From contig NZ_JAJBMO010000022.1 in the NCBI RefSeq assembly GCF_020537505.1, positions 1-64,000 on the forward strand: a DNA stretch of 64,000 nucleotides. Reading direction: 5' to 3'. This document shows, in pieces, positions 50,488 to 58,612 of this stretch. The notes below the pieces were generated by a model that worked only from the letters and a program-made list of their open reading frames with translations, was not told where the DNA came from and did no database searches. The translations under genes and the position numbers were made by a program. Each line of letters opens with the position of its first letter. Position 1 is the stretch's first letter. The stretch comes from Blautia glucerasea (GTDB lineage: Bacteria; Bacillota; Clostridia; Lachnospirales; Lachnospiraceae).

Positions 50488-50515
50488 TTTTTTCTCCTCC
50501 TCTGTTATAAAATTT

Positions 50516-50539
50516 GCTGTTCCCGATTACCCGGACAGC
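50516..50539. other. GCTGTTCC hairpin in the putP leader
   Basis: GCTGTTC (50516-50522) pairs with GGACAGC (50533-50539) with one G.U and is followed by AAAA on the plus strand. It has the same arms and position as the hairpin at 30054-30078. Confidence 0.4.
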
Positions 50540-50550
50540 AAAATAACATA

Positions 50551-50586
50551 TTTCATACTTTACCACAGAAGAGTATGAAAGTGCAA
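50551..50586 (-). promoter_or_regulatory. putP promoter with internal dyad
   Basis: Minus strand TTGCAC (50581-50586), 18-bp spacer, TAAAGT (50557-50562). TTTCATACT (50551-50559) and AGTATGAAA (50572-50580) form a perfect 9-bp inverted repeat that covers the spacer and -10. It could be an operator, or the end hairpin of the DUF5662 gene. Confidence 0.5.
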
Positions 50587-50592
50587 GTGATA

Positions 50593-51144
50593 TTATATAT
50601 TTTTTCGTTTTTCTTTCAAATAAACATGCTTAATATACCACAACGCCTTCTCTTCACCCTTGTCGTTCAAAATCCGAAGTAGTCCCTCCAGCTCCTTCCT
50701 GGTCTGCGGATGCACAAACCACAGCTTGGGCTTGCTTTTCAAAAAATATTCCAAGGGCTGGTGATTGTCATAGGCATCTCCCAGATAGGTCCGGGATGCA
50801 CTGATCCGGTCCATTACCATCTCTGCAACGTATTTCCTGGGCATTTCCGCACCCATGATCACATGCTCCGGATCATTTATGGAATAATCCACCCAGTGCT
50901 CGTAATGGTGCTTATTGCGCCCCTTATGATGCAGCCAGGCAGTGGAAACTCCGATATCTTCACGTTCCGCGTTATTAGGACTTCTGTTTCCCTGATAATA
51001 TTTACAGCCCACCAGGAATTCCGCCGGTGAATATTTGGAAAGGTCATGGAGAAGTCCCTGTTTGTAAAGTCCGATCTTGAAGCAATAGCGCATGACCATC
51101 AGCTTATGCCTGGTAATTGTTTTAAAGTGAAGCCACGGATGCAT
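50593..51144 (-). CDS. DUF5662 family protein
   Basis: A 183-residue soluble protein with a His-rich core, including GLLHDLSKYSPAEF and STAWLHHKGRNKHHYEHW, resembling metal-binding HD-like motifs; this matches the DUF5662 family as I know it. No function is established. The start is ATG 51144, with a perfect SD AAGGAGG 10 nt upstream, so its first 23 nt overlap the end of the GH13 gene in another frame and the two are probably translationally coupled. The longer frame to 51213 would overlap further without an SD. Confidence 0.75.
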   Translation of the reverse strand: MHPWLHFKTITRHKLMVMRYCFKIGLYKQGLLHDLSKYSPAEFLVGCKYYQGNRSPNNAEREDIGVSTAWLHHKGRNKHHYEHWVDYSINDPEHVIMGAEMPRKYVAEMVMDRISASRTYLGDAYDNHQPLEYFLKSKPKLWFVHPQTRKELEGLLRILNDKGEEKALWYIKHVYLKEKRKNI

Positions 51145-53185
51145 TCCCAGAGGACCTCCTTTCCGCGTTGGCATTTTCCAGCACTGTGTTGCCTGACACT
51201 TCAGCTTTATCATCAGCCTTCCCAGTCCCTTCTAAAGGCACAATTTCATTTTTTTTCCCTTTGGATTTAAGCTTCTTCTCCGGCTCTGGCTTCTTCACGC
51301 CCTTAAGTACAACCACAGTACGCGGTCCTACCTCCACAGCCCGCCCATAAGCCAGCCCATTCTCCCCGTAAAATCCATCACAGGTCAGATCTCCGGTATC
51401 CATCACTTTCTTCCATTCCATGCCCTCTGGAAGTGTTGGAAGCGCCATATTCCTGATTTCCCAGTGGAAGTTAAAGCCTACATAAAGAAAATCATCCTCT
51501 TTTCCATCTGGAAGCTGTGCATATTTCCCACACAGCATCACGCCGATCATACGGCTGGTGTTTTCCATATTGCAGAACCATGCACGTTCTCCGTGGAAAG
51601 ACATATCCGGAAAACCCTTTCCAAGATAATCTGCCTCTTTCATGCTTTCATTCATGTGAAGAACCGGATGGGCTTTTCGAAGGGCCACAGCCTTTTTTAC
51701 AAAAGCAAGCATGCTGGCATTTTTTCGAAATCCCCGCCAGTCGATCCAGCCAATGGGATTATCCTGACAATATGCATTGTTATTTCCGCCCTGGGAATTG
51801 CCGATCTCGTCGCCACCGTAGATCATAGGCACTCCCTGGGAAAACAGAAGCATGGCAAACGCAGCCCGCATCTGCCGCTCCCTCATCTGGCGGATCCACT
51901 GCTTCCGGCTCGGTCCCTCAATGCCGCAGTTCCAGGAATAATTGTAGCTGCAACCATCGTTATTACCCTCACCGTTTGCCTCGTTATGCTTATAATTATA
52001 GGAAACAAGGTCATTCAGGGTAAATCCATCCTGACAAGTGATATAATTGATTACCCCATGATCATCCGGATTATGACGGATCCGGTACTGTACTGCCGGA
52101 ACCATGTCCTCGTCACTTTTCAGGAATCTGCGCATATCCTGGAGGAATCCAAGATTGTACTCTGCGAAGCTGCGCTTATTTCCCTTATGGTTCTTATAAA
52201 GGGCCACTGTATCCATTCCATCTGCCATCACCTTCGTTCCTGCAAGCAGACCGTCCTTCATGATCAGATCCAGAGGTGCACCCTGTCCCAAAACATGAAA
52301 ACCGTCTACATGATAATTCTGTTTCCAGAACTGCAAAGCCCGAAGCGCCATCAGAGGATTTGCCTCTGCCGGAAAATACATCTCCATAATGCAGCCAATC
52401 CCTGCCTTATGAAAAGCCTTGATCATATCGCAAAATTCTTTATGGGGATCCTTTGTGGCGCAATAAGCACTTTTGGGTGCAAAATAGTAGCCATTTCCAT
52501 AGCCCCAGTAATTTATTTCGTCCTTTTTGCCCCTCTGGGAAACCAGGCCATCTGGCTCTTTTAGACGGCTTACTTCCATAAATTCATAGGCAGGCATCAG
52601 CTCTACCGTATTGATTCCCAGTTCCTGCCAATAGGGGATCATCTGGATCAGTCCTGAAAAAGTGCCCCGAAGTCCGGCTGCCATCTTCGCCTGCTTCGTA
52701 TATCCACGCACATGAACTTTATATAGGATCATATCCCCAAAATCTGTTTCCGGTGTCTGCTCATCCTCCCAGTCGTATCCATCTCCTGACCAGAAGCCGC
52801 AGCGCACCTTATGGAGATTCTCGGTCCATACTTCCCCGAAACGCTCTCTTCCGCTGATCCGGCTGGCACAGGGATCCAGATAAATTTCTCCGTTAATTTT
52901 GAAATTATATTCCAGATTGGTTACATTTAATTTTTTTAAAAATACGGAAAAAATCCGTCCAGTCCGGTATTTTTCATCCAGAAGAAGTTCATAAAAAGGC
53001 TCCTTTCCACTTTTTCTATAGAGAAGCAGGAAAACCTCGGAGTCCTCTTCCGCTTCCACTGCAAAATTATATCCATCTGCCATTCTGCTCGCCCCAAGTA
53101 TAAGGGGATACCCTGATGTCACGATCACACTCTTATTTCCCGGTATTGCCACTTTATAAGCCCTCCTGTCTTTGTCTGATGTCAC
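51122..53185 (-). CDS. GH13 glycogen-debranching homologue lacking catalytic residues
   Basis: A 687-residue GlgX/isoamylase-like protein with an N-terminal beta-sandwich (about 1-120), a barrel (about 150-560), a C-terminal beta domain and a Lys/Glu-rich tail. Scaffold motifs are kept, for example DMILYKVHVRGYTK, GFTLNDLVSYNYKHNEANG and FSQGVPMIYGGDEIGN. The four catalytic regions are degenerate: region I reads IMEMYFPAEAN (no DxxxNH), region II GFHVLGQ (no nucleophile Asp), region III VMADGMD (no acid Glu) and region IV TCQDGF (His lost). Hydrolysis is unlikely; carbohydrate binding or regulation is possible. The start is GTG 53185 with a weak GGCGAG SD. Confidence 0.85.
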   Translation of the reverse strand: MTSDKDRRAYKVAIPGNKSVIVTSGYPLILGASRMADGYNFAVEAEEDSEVFLLLYRKSGKEPFYELLLDEKYRTGRIFSVFLKKLNVTNLEYNFKINGEIYLDPCASRISGRERFGEVWTENLHKVRCGFWSGDGYDWEDEQTPETDFGDMILYKVHVRGYTKQAKMAAGLRGTFSGLIQMIPYWQELGINTVELMPAYEFMEVSRLKEPDGLVSQRGKKDEINYWGYGNGYYFAPKSAYCATKDPHKEFCDMIKAFHKAGIGCIMEMYFPAEANPLMALRALQFWKQNYHVDGFHVLGQGAPLDLIMKDGLLAGTKVMADGMDTVALYKNHKGNKRSFAEYNLGFLQDMRRFLKSDEDMVPAVQYRIRHNPDDHGVINYITCQDGFTLNDLVSYNYKHNEANGEGNNDGCSYNYSWNCGIEGPSRKQWIRQMRERQMRAAFAMLLFSQGVPMIYGGDEIGNSQGGNNNAYCQDNPIGWIDWRGFRKNASMLAFVKKAVALRKAHPVLHMNESMKEADYLGKGFPDMSFHGERAWFCNMENTSRMIGVMLCGKYAQLPDGKEDDFLYVGFNFHWEIRNMALPTLPEGMEWKKVMDTGDLTCDGFYGENGLAYGRAVEVGPRTVVVLKGVKKPEPEKKLKSKGKKNEIVPLEGTGKADDKAEVSGNTVLENANAERRSSGNASVASL

Positions 53186-53218
53186 GTCTCGCCCAGCAGC
53201 TGTACTCTTGCAAAACTT

Positions 53219-53974
53219 TTAAGATTTCAGATCCAGCTCTACCGGACAATGATCCGATCCCATGATCTCACTGTGGATCTTCGCATCTTCCAGATTCTCT
53301 TTCAACGACGGAGATGTTATGAAATAGTCAATTCTCCATCCGGCGTTCTTCTCTCTTGCCTTGAACCGGTAAGACCACCAGGAATAGGCACCTTCCTGAT
53401 CTGGGTAAAAATAGCGGAACGTATCAATAAATCCAGCCTCCAGCATCCTGGTAAAGCAGGTACGCTCTTCGTCTGTGAAGCCGGCATTCATCCTGTTGGT
53501 CTTAGGATTCTTCAGGTCGATCTCCTGGTGTGCCACGTTCATGTCGCCGCAGCAGATCACAGGCTTTTTCTCCTGAAGCTTCAAAAGGTAAGCCAGGAAA
53601 TCCTTTTCCCATTCCATGCGGTATTCCAGTCTGCGAAGCTCAGACTGGGAATTGGGGGTGTACACCGTAACCAGATAAAAATCCTCCATCTCAGCGGTAA
53701 TCACCCTGCCCTCTTTGTCATGCTCTTCTATTCCAAGACCGTAGGTCACGGACAGTGGCTCTTTCTTCGTAAATACCGCAGTTCCAGAATAGCCTTTACG
53801 GTTGGCATAGTTCCAATATTGATAATAGCCTGGAAGCTCCAGCTTCACCTGGTTTTCCTGGCATTTCGTCTCCTGCAGACAAAAAATATCCGCATCCAGC
53901 TTCGAAAAGCTCTCTTCAAAGCCCTTGGTGATACATGCGCGGATTCCATTTACATTCCATGATACAAGCTTCAT
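53219..53974 (-). CDS. xth: exodeoxyribonuclease III (AP endonuclease)
   Basis: A 251-residue ExoIII-family nuclease for abasic-site repair. Motifs are in order: [12 protein letters not shown] at the start, FCLQETK (catalytic Glu), [31 protein letters not shown] and [12 protein letters not shown] 53974 follows SD GGAG at 6 nt; the frame to 54022 is not used. It lies 33 nt upstream of the GH13 homologue gene in the same direction. Confidence 0.96.
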   Translation of the reverse strand: MKLVSWNVNGIRACITKGFEESFSKLDADIFCLQETKCQENQVKLELPGYYQYWNYANRKGYSGTAVFTKKEPLSVTYGLGIEEHDKEGRVITAEMEDFYLVTVYTPNSQSELRRLEYRMEWEKDFLAYLLKLQEKKPVICCGDMNVAHQEIDLKNPKTNRMNAGFTDEERTCFTRMLEAGFIDTFRYFYPDQEGAYSWWSYRFKAREKNAGWRIDYFITSPSLKENLEDAKIHSEIMGSDHCPVELDLKS

Positions 53975-54102
53975 GTTATTCTCCAATCGGTAAAAATTAT
54001 GGTTACTGCCCACATATTTCACAATACTTTATGAAGCGGTGTATTATCTGTGAACAGTTATTATATTCTAACATTTTCTCTATTATAACACAGATTTTCC
54101 TA

Positions 54103-54131
54103 TTCACAAAACCTTATTTTTCTGGTACAAT
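54103..54131 (+). promoter_or_regulatory. promoter of the DUF1292 gene
   Basis: TTCACA (54103-54108), 17-bp spacer, TACAAT (54126-54131), with TG at 54123-54124, two bases before the -10 (extended -10 type). A leader of about 130 nt follows, with two nested structures. Confidence 0.6.
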
Positions 54132-54143
54132 CTAAATACTACC

Positions 54144-54232
54144 CGGGCACGGCGTTTCTAGGGAAACGTAAAAGAAAAAAGCCCGATGTTACCTTGTTTT
54201 ACGGTGTAATTATGATTGTTCACAGGTAACAT
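54144..54232 (+). promoter_or_regulatory. structured leader of the DUF1292 gene
   Basis: CGGGC (54144-54148) pairs with GCCCG (54181-54185), enclosing the hairpin CGTTTC-TAGG-GAAACG (54153-54168) and an A-rich strand. Then ATGTTACCT (54186-54194) pairs perfectly with AGGTAACAT (54224-54232). It could be a cis-regulatory RNA, but it matches no riboswitch class I can name. Confidence 0.45.
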
Positions 54233-54268
54233 ATAAATACAAATTTTTTATAAAGTGAGGTATTTTCA

Positions 54269-54664
54269 ATGAGTGATTTAGATATGACTAACTCTTGCAG
54301 CAGCTGTGGAAGCAGCTCTTCCTGCGGCGGTTCTGACTGCTCTACCTGCGGCGGATGCAGCACAGATGCGAACCAGCACAGCACCATTACCCTTACCATG
54401 GAGGATGATACCGAGGTAGAATGCGCCATCCTTACCATTTTCCCGGTAGACGCTAAGGAATATATCGCGCTTCTTCCACTTGACGAAGAGGGACAGAACC
54501 ATGACGGCGAAGTTTATCTGTATTCCTTCGCCCGCACCGAAACAGGTGCCCCAATGCTTTCCAACATTGAGAGCGACGAGGAGTATAATAAGGCTGCTAT
54601 CGCATTTGATACGGTTTTACAGAATGCACGCGAGGCAGAGGCTGCTGGAGAACCATTAGAGTAA
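54269..54664 (+). CDS. DUF1292 domain protein with Cys-rich N-terminus
   Basis: A 131-residue small acidic protein. Residues about 38-115 are a DUF1292 domain (ITLTMEDDTEVECAILTIF, then EYIALLPLDEEG and GEVYLYSFA). Residues 8-30 are a Ser/Gly/Cys linker with six Cys at 10, 13, 19, 24, 27 and 30, spaced like a metal site or flexible disulphide tag. DUF1292 (YrzB-like) proteins are of unknown function and, in many Firmicutes, lie near ruvX-type genes, which are absent here. It is monocistronic, with an extended -10 promoter, structured leader and strong terminator. Acidic residues dominate the domain. Confidence 0.85.
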   Translation: MSDLDMTNSCSSCGSSSSCGGSDCSTCGGCSTDANQHSTITLTMEDDTEVECAILTIFPVDAKEYIALLPLDEEGQNHDGEVYLYSFARTETGAPMLSNIESDEEYNKAAIAFDTVLQNAREAEAAGEPLE

Positions 54665-54675
54665 ACCGGGCCCCA

Positions 54676-54700
54676 GGGCATGTTTGAAAAAGGCTTTCGC
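54676..54700 (+). repeat. short fragment of the dispersed structured repeat
   Basis: GGGCATGTTTGAAAAAGG followed by CTTTCGC matches the first 25 nt or so of the 28759-28922 element and of the 15943 copy. It lies directly after the DUF1292 stop codon. Confidence 0.4.
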
Positions 54701-54755
54701 ATCCGTTGAAAAGCCCTGAAAGTCTTAACAGGATTTTCAGCCGAATTTCTACACA

Positions 54756-54810
54756 TATAAAAGGCAGGTGTCTGTGATTATTCGTTTTATCACATTCACC
54801 TGCTTTTATA
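54756..54810. terminator. bidirectional terminator between DUF1292 gene and dut
   Basis: TATAAAAGGCAGGTG (54756-54770) pairs with CACCTGCTTTTATA (54797-54810) with one bulged G. TGTGAT/ATCACA continues the stem inside. A/T ends give U-runs in both directions. Confidence 0.85.
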
Positions 54811-54908
54811 GTGGTCTTTTATATTGATCTCTTATATTTGACTCTTACGACTGGCTTACTACTTACGCTGGCACCCTCTATATCAGCCGTCCAGCAGGAC
54901 GCCGCCCA

Positions 54909-55421
54909 CTACTTCGTAGTGCTTCCAAATCCGCCATTTCTCACATCGGTCACATCATCATCCACAGTAATTCCATATTCTACGAAAATCCCCTGCATAA
55001 AGCCGGTATCTGCCTTCAACTCCACCACTTTTCCCTCATTGGTATCGTTGGTCAGCTTGGCAAAAATATGCCCTTCATTGTCAGAATAAAAATAATCGCT
55101 GTCGATAATCCCAACCGTGTTATTCAGCTGTAAACGGAACTTAAATCCCAGGCCACTTCTTGGATAACATTTCAGCACCCACTCCTGGTCCATTTCCACA
55201 CGGATTCCGGTAGGGATCTTGATGGTCTCACCTGGCTTGATGGTAAAACCAGCTGGGGAAAAGAAATCGTAGCCTGCACTTCCAGCTGTCGCACGTCTTG
55301 GAAGGCGGATTCCTTCATATACCTTCTCAGCTTCATCAGCAGTCACGCCGGAAAAGGCATCCATCCAGTCTGCTGCAAAGCGCTCTTTACTTACTTTGTG
55401 AAATTTCGCAATTCTCTTCAT
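54909..55421 (-). CDS. dut: dUTP diphosphatase
   Basis: A 170-residue trimeric dUTPase that removes dUTP and makes dUMP. All five motifs are recognisable: AGYDFFSP, PRSGLG, GIIDSDYF, GFMQGIFVEYG and the C-terminal RNGGFGST that closes over the substrate. About 35 extra N-terminal residues precede the core. SD AGGAGG lies before ATG 55421. It stands alone downstream of the pnp terminator and converges with the DUF1292 gene. Confidence 0.93.
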   Translation of the reverse strand: MKRIAKFHKVSKERFAADWMDAFSGVTADEAEKVYEGIRLPRRATAGSAGYDFFSPAGFTIKPGETIKIPTGIRVEMDQEWVLKCYPRSGLGFKFRLQLNNTVGIIDSDYFYSDNEGHIFAKLTNDTNEGKVVELKADTGFMQGIFVEYGITVDDDVTDVRNGGFGSTTK

Positions 55422-55511
55422 GTTTCCTCCTGTAAATTACGTTCTGTATTCCAATTAGCAGATTCATTTAGCCTCTGAAATTTAACGATTTTTACACCGA
55501 ATCTATCTGCT

Positions 55512-55547
55512 GGATATAAAGAATGCCGGGCAGATCTGTCCGGCATC
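55512..55547 (-). terminator. terminator downstream of pnp
   Basis: ATGCCGG (55524-55530) and CCGGCAT (55541-55547) form the stem base, and CAG/CTG continues it past one mismatch. On the minus strand TTCTTTATAT follows. It lies about 50 nt after the pnp stop. Confidence 0.75.
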
Positions 55548-55595
55548 CCCAATCTGCTGCCGCGCATTTCATCACAGCAGCCTTGCATTTTATTC

Positions 55596-57692
55596 TTATT
55601 TTGCCTCTGCCGGAACGTCCTTGATGCTGAAGCTCATTCTTCCCATCTTGTCTTTTCCAAGGCAGATAACAGTTACTTTATCGCCAAGTGTAAGAACATC
55701 CTCTACACGGTTGATTCTCTCCTTGCAGATCTTGGAAATGTGAACCATTCCCTCTTTGCCTGGTGCGAACTCAACAAATGCGCCGAACTCTTTGATGCTT
55801 ATAACCTGTCCGGTAAGGATCTGTCCCTGCTCGAAGTCAGAAGCAATGATCTCAACCATACGCTTTGCTTCCTGCATGTTCTTATCATCTACGCCGCAGA
55901 TAGATACAGCCCCTTCATCTGTGATGTCGATCTTAACGCCTGTACGCTCGATAATGGTGTTGATCGTCTTTCCTCTCTGACCAACAACATCACCGATCTT
56001 CTGAGGATCGATCTGGATCTGGATGATCTTCGGAGCATATTTTCCCACGGCTGTACGAGGCGCCGGAATACATTTCTCAATAACTTCGTTGAGGATGTAC
56101 TCTCTTGCTTCCTTAGTACGTCTGATTGCTTCCTCTACGATCTGTCTTGTAAGACCGTGGATCTTAATATCCATCTGGATTGCTGTGATACCATCATGAG
56201 TTCCGGCTACCTTGAAGTCCATATCGCCGAAGAAGTCCTCAAGTCCCTGGATATCAGTAAGAACGATATAATCGTCATCTGTGTCGCCTGTAACCAGACC
56301 ACAGGAAATACCAGCAACTGGCTTCTTGATCGGTACACCAGCAGCCTCAAGGGACATGGTAGATGCACAGATACTAGCCTGGGAAGTAGATCCGTTGGAC
56401 TCAAAGGTTTCAGATACAGTACGGATTGCATATGGGAACTCTTCTACGCTGGGAAGTACCGGTACAAGGGCTCTCTCAGCAAGTGCTCCATGACCGATTT
56501 CACGACGTCCCGGTCCTCTGGACGGCTTTGTCTCACCTACAGAGTAGGATGGGAAATTGTAGTGATGCATATATCTCTTGCTGGTCTCAAATTCGTCAAG
56601 TCCGTCAATTCTCTGAGCCTCTGCAAGAGGTGCCAGAGTTGTGATGGTACAGATCTGTGTCTGTCCACGGGTGAACATAGCGGAGCCATGTACTCTCGGG
56701 ATGATATCAACCTCTGCTGCCAGAGGACGGATCTGTGTGATTGCACGACCGTCTGGACGTTTGTGATCCTTCAGGATCATCTTACGAACAGTCTTCTTCT
56801 GATACTGGTAAACAGCCTCACCAAGAACTGCAAGCCATTCTTCCTTCTCTGCGAAAGCTTCTTTCAGCTTGTCTGTGACCGCTGCGATATTGTTCTCTCT
56901 TGTCTGTTTGTCATCAGAGAATACGGCAACTTCCATTTCTTCCGGAGGAACGATTTCTTTGATGGCATCAAACAGCTCCTGCGGAACTGCACAGGACTCA
57001 TAGCTGTGTTTCTCTTTGCCGCATTCAGCAATGATCTGGTCAAAGAATTTGATGATCTCCTGGTTTACTTCGTGTGCCTTGTAGATGGCTTCGATCATCT
57101 GATCCTCCGGAACCTCGTTGGCACCAGCCTCGATCATAATAACCTTGTCTCTTGTGGAAGCAACAGTCAACTGAAGATCAGAAATATCTTTCTGGGCAAG
57201 TGTAGGGTTCACAATGAACTCTCCACCGATCAGACCGATCTGAGTCGTCGCACATGGACCATCAAATGGAATGTCTGAAATGCAGGTTGCAAGGGAAGAG
57301 CCAAGCATAGCCGGGATCTCCGGGTTGCACTCTGGATCAACGGACATAACCATGTCTACCAGTGTAACGTCATTTCTGTAATCCTTCGGGAACAGAGGAC
57401 GCATAGGTCTGTCGATTACACGGGAAGTCAGGATTGCATGCTCGCTTGCCTTTCCTTCTCTCTTATTGAAACCGCCTGGGATCTTTCCTACGGCGTACAT
57501 TTTCTCTTCATACTCAACGCTTAATGGGAAAAAGTCGATTCCCTCTCTTGGCTCTTTGGATGCAGTTGCTGTAGCAAGTACAGTGGTATCACCATAATGC
57601 ATAAGTGCTGCGCCGTTGGCCTGTTTCGCAACACGTCCAATATCTACGGTAAGTGTTCTTCCAGCTAATTCCATGGAATAACTTTTGTACAT
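55596..57692 (-). CDS. pnp: polyribonucleotide nucleotidyltransferase (PNPase)
   Basis: A 698-residue PNPase. Two RNase PH domains (about 1-220 and 310-540) are joined by a helical segment, followed by a KH domain (VVGQRGKTINTIIERTG, about 560-620) and an S1 domain (GQVISIKEFGAFVEF, about 625-690). It degrades mRNA from the 3-prime end by phosphorolysis. SD AAGGAGAG precedes ATG 57692. It follows rpsO, the classic order, but the 369-bp gap with the rpsO terminator and a hairpin implies separate control. Confidence 0.97.
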   Translation of the reverse strand: MYKSYSMELAGRTLTVDIGRVAKQANGAALMHYGDTTVLATATASKEPREGIDFFPLSVEYEEKMYAVGKIPGGFNKREGKASEHAILTSRVIDRPMRPLFPKDYRNDVTLVDMVMSVDPECNPEIPAMLGSSLATCISDIPFDGPCATTQIGLIGGEFIVNPTLAQKDISDLQLTVASTRDKVIMIEAGANEVPEDQMIEAIYKAHEVNQEIIKFFDQIIAECGKEKHSYESCAVPQELFDAIKEIVPPEEMEVAVFSDDKQTRENNIAAVTDKLKEAFAEKEEWLAVLGEAVYQYQKKTVRKMILKDHKRPDGRAITQIRPLAAEVDIIPRVHGSAMFTRGQTQICTITTLAPLAEAQRIDGLDEFETSKRYMHHYNFPSYSVGETKPSRGPGRREIGHGALAERALVPVLPSVEEFPYAIRTVSETFESNGSTSQASICASTMSLEAAGVPIKKPVAGISCGLVTGDTDDDYIVLTDIQGLEDFFGDMDFKVAGTHDGITAIQMDIKIHGLTRQIVEEAIRRTKEAREYILNEVIEKCIPAPRTAVGKYAPKIIQIQIDPQKIGDVVGQRGKTINTIIERTGVKIDITDEGAVSICGVDDKNMQEAKRMVEIIASDFEQGQILTGQVISIKEFGAFVEFAPGKEGMVHISKICKERINRVEDVLTLGDKVTVICLGKDKMGRMSFSIKDVPAEAK

Positions 57693-58061
57693 GTCTTCTC
57701 TCCTTTTTTATATAAAATCTTGATCTGAAGCCACCCTGCACTTCTTCTGAAACCACAAATAGCTATTCTTCCGAAGTATAATGCGGCTCTTTTGCCTCTG
57801 CCACAACAGAAGTCCGAAACGACTGAAAAATACATTTGAGCATTGCTTCTGCAAAGAAAAATACTCCAGCTTCTTCAAATGTCCTTTTCAGAAGTCTCGG
57901 AAATCTTTATCTGCCAGGTCTCCCTTACAGACAATAGTGCCTCTATTGTGACATTTATCACTGTTCACAAAGGCTCCAATGCGGATCCATTCTGTGAGCA
58001 ATCATAACTTTCTTCACATCTTAAAATAGGGCGGATGGATATCCGCCCTTCCGCATACTAA
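57693..58061 (-). promoter_or_regulatory. long structured region upstream of pnp
   Basis: The 369-bp gap has no convincing gene. CTGAAAAATACATTTGA (57823-57839) pairs with TCAAATGTCCTTTTCAG (57875-57891) at 15 of 17 positions, and TCCGA/TCGGA can extend it outward. A second hairpin is ACAATAG/CTATTGT (57931-57937, 57943-57949). A TATACT -10 lies at 57776-57781 with a poor -35. If pnp is transcribed from upstream, the stem would be in its leader, as in the enterobacterial pnp autoregulatory hairpin (inference). Confidence 0.5.
58021..58048 (-). terminator. rpsO terminator
   Basis: GGGCGGAT (58029-58036) and ATCCGCCC (58041-58048) form a perfect 8-bp stem with a 4-nt loop. TATTTTAA follows on the minus strand, about 14 nt after the rpsO stop. 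Confidence 0.9.
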
Positions 58062-58328
58062 TTATTTTCTTAAACCTAATTTCTCAATCAGTGCACGGTA
58101 TCTTTCGATGTCTGTTTTCTTTAAGTAAGCTAACAGTCCACGTCTCTGACCTACCATTTTCAGCAGACCACGTCTGGAATGATGATCCTTGTGGTTGTTC
58201 TGTAAATGCTCAGTAAGCTCCTGGATTCTTGCAGTAAGGACAGCTACCTGTACCTCTGGTGAACCAGTGTCTCCCTCACATCTTGCATACTCTTTCATAA
58301 TTGCTGCTTTCTTTTCTTTTGAAATCAT
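58062..58328 (-). CDS. rpsO: 30S ribosomal protein S15
   Basis: An 88-residue S15, the standard length. The family core is [18 protein letters not shown] and [15 protein letters not shown], binding the three-way junction of 16S rRNA helices 20-22. ATG 58328 with SD AAGGAGG is the start; a frame extending to 58385 lies in the leader. Its promoter (58498-58526) and a leader of about 160 nt suggest the leader-based autoregulation known for rpsO in other bacteria. The following pnp gene completes the conserved pair. Confidence 0.97.
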   Translation of the reverse strand: MISKEKKAAIMKEYARCEGDTGSPEVQVAVLTARIQELTEHLQNNHKDHHSRRGLLKMVGQRRGLLAYLKKTDIERYRALIEKLGLRK

Positions 58329-58497
58329 CTTGATTTCCTCCTTATTATTCTTAATGGTCTCCCATGCAGGTGTCCTAAATAACAATCCTGTGGGGACGTA
58401 ATCGCCGCATATTAAGAGACGGCCGGAGTGTCCAACCCCTGAATATGGGCTGCTTTCTTATATATGAGACAGGACGAAGCCTGTTCACACCTTGCCT

Positions 58498-58526
58498 AGT
58501 ATAGCATACCCGCCAGATTCTGTAAA
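58498..58526 (-). promoter_or_regulatory. rpsO promoter and long leader
   Basis: Minus strand TTTACA (58521-58526), 17-bp spacer, TATACT (58498-58503). The transcript would carry about 160 nt before ATG 58328. That leader contains ACAGGCTTCGTCCTGT-type local pairing and could host an S15-binding fold; the exact fold was not resolved. Confidence 0.75.
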
Positions 58527-58612
58527 CTATTTTTTCACATTTCTTCCCGATATTTTTTCACTAATTTAGTAATAAGTTCAAAAATCGCGGCACAAATAAT
58601 TTCCATAAAATA

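Noticed and set aside
58329..58520. FMN riboswitch or other known riboswitch near ribF and rpsO
   Set aside because: No RFN-box consensus was found upstream of ribF; the rpsO leader is better explained as an S15 leader.
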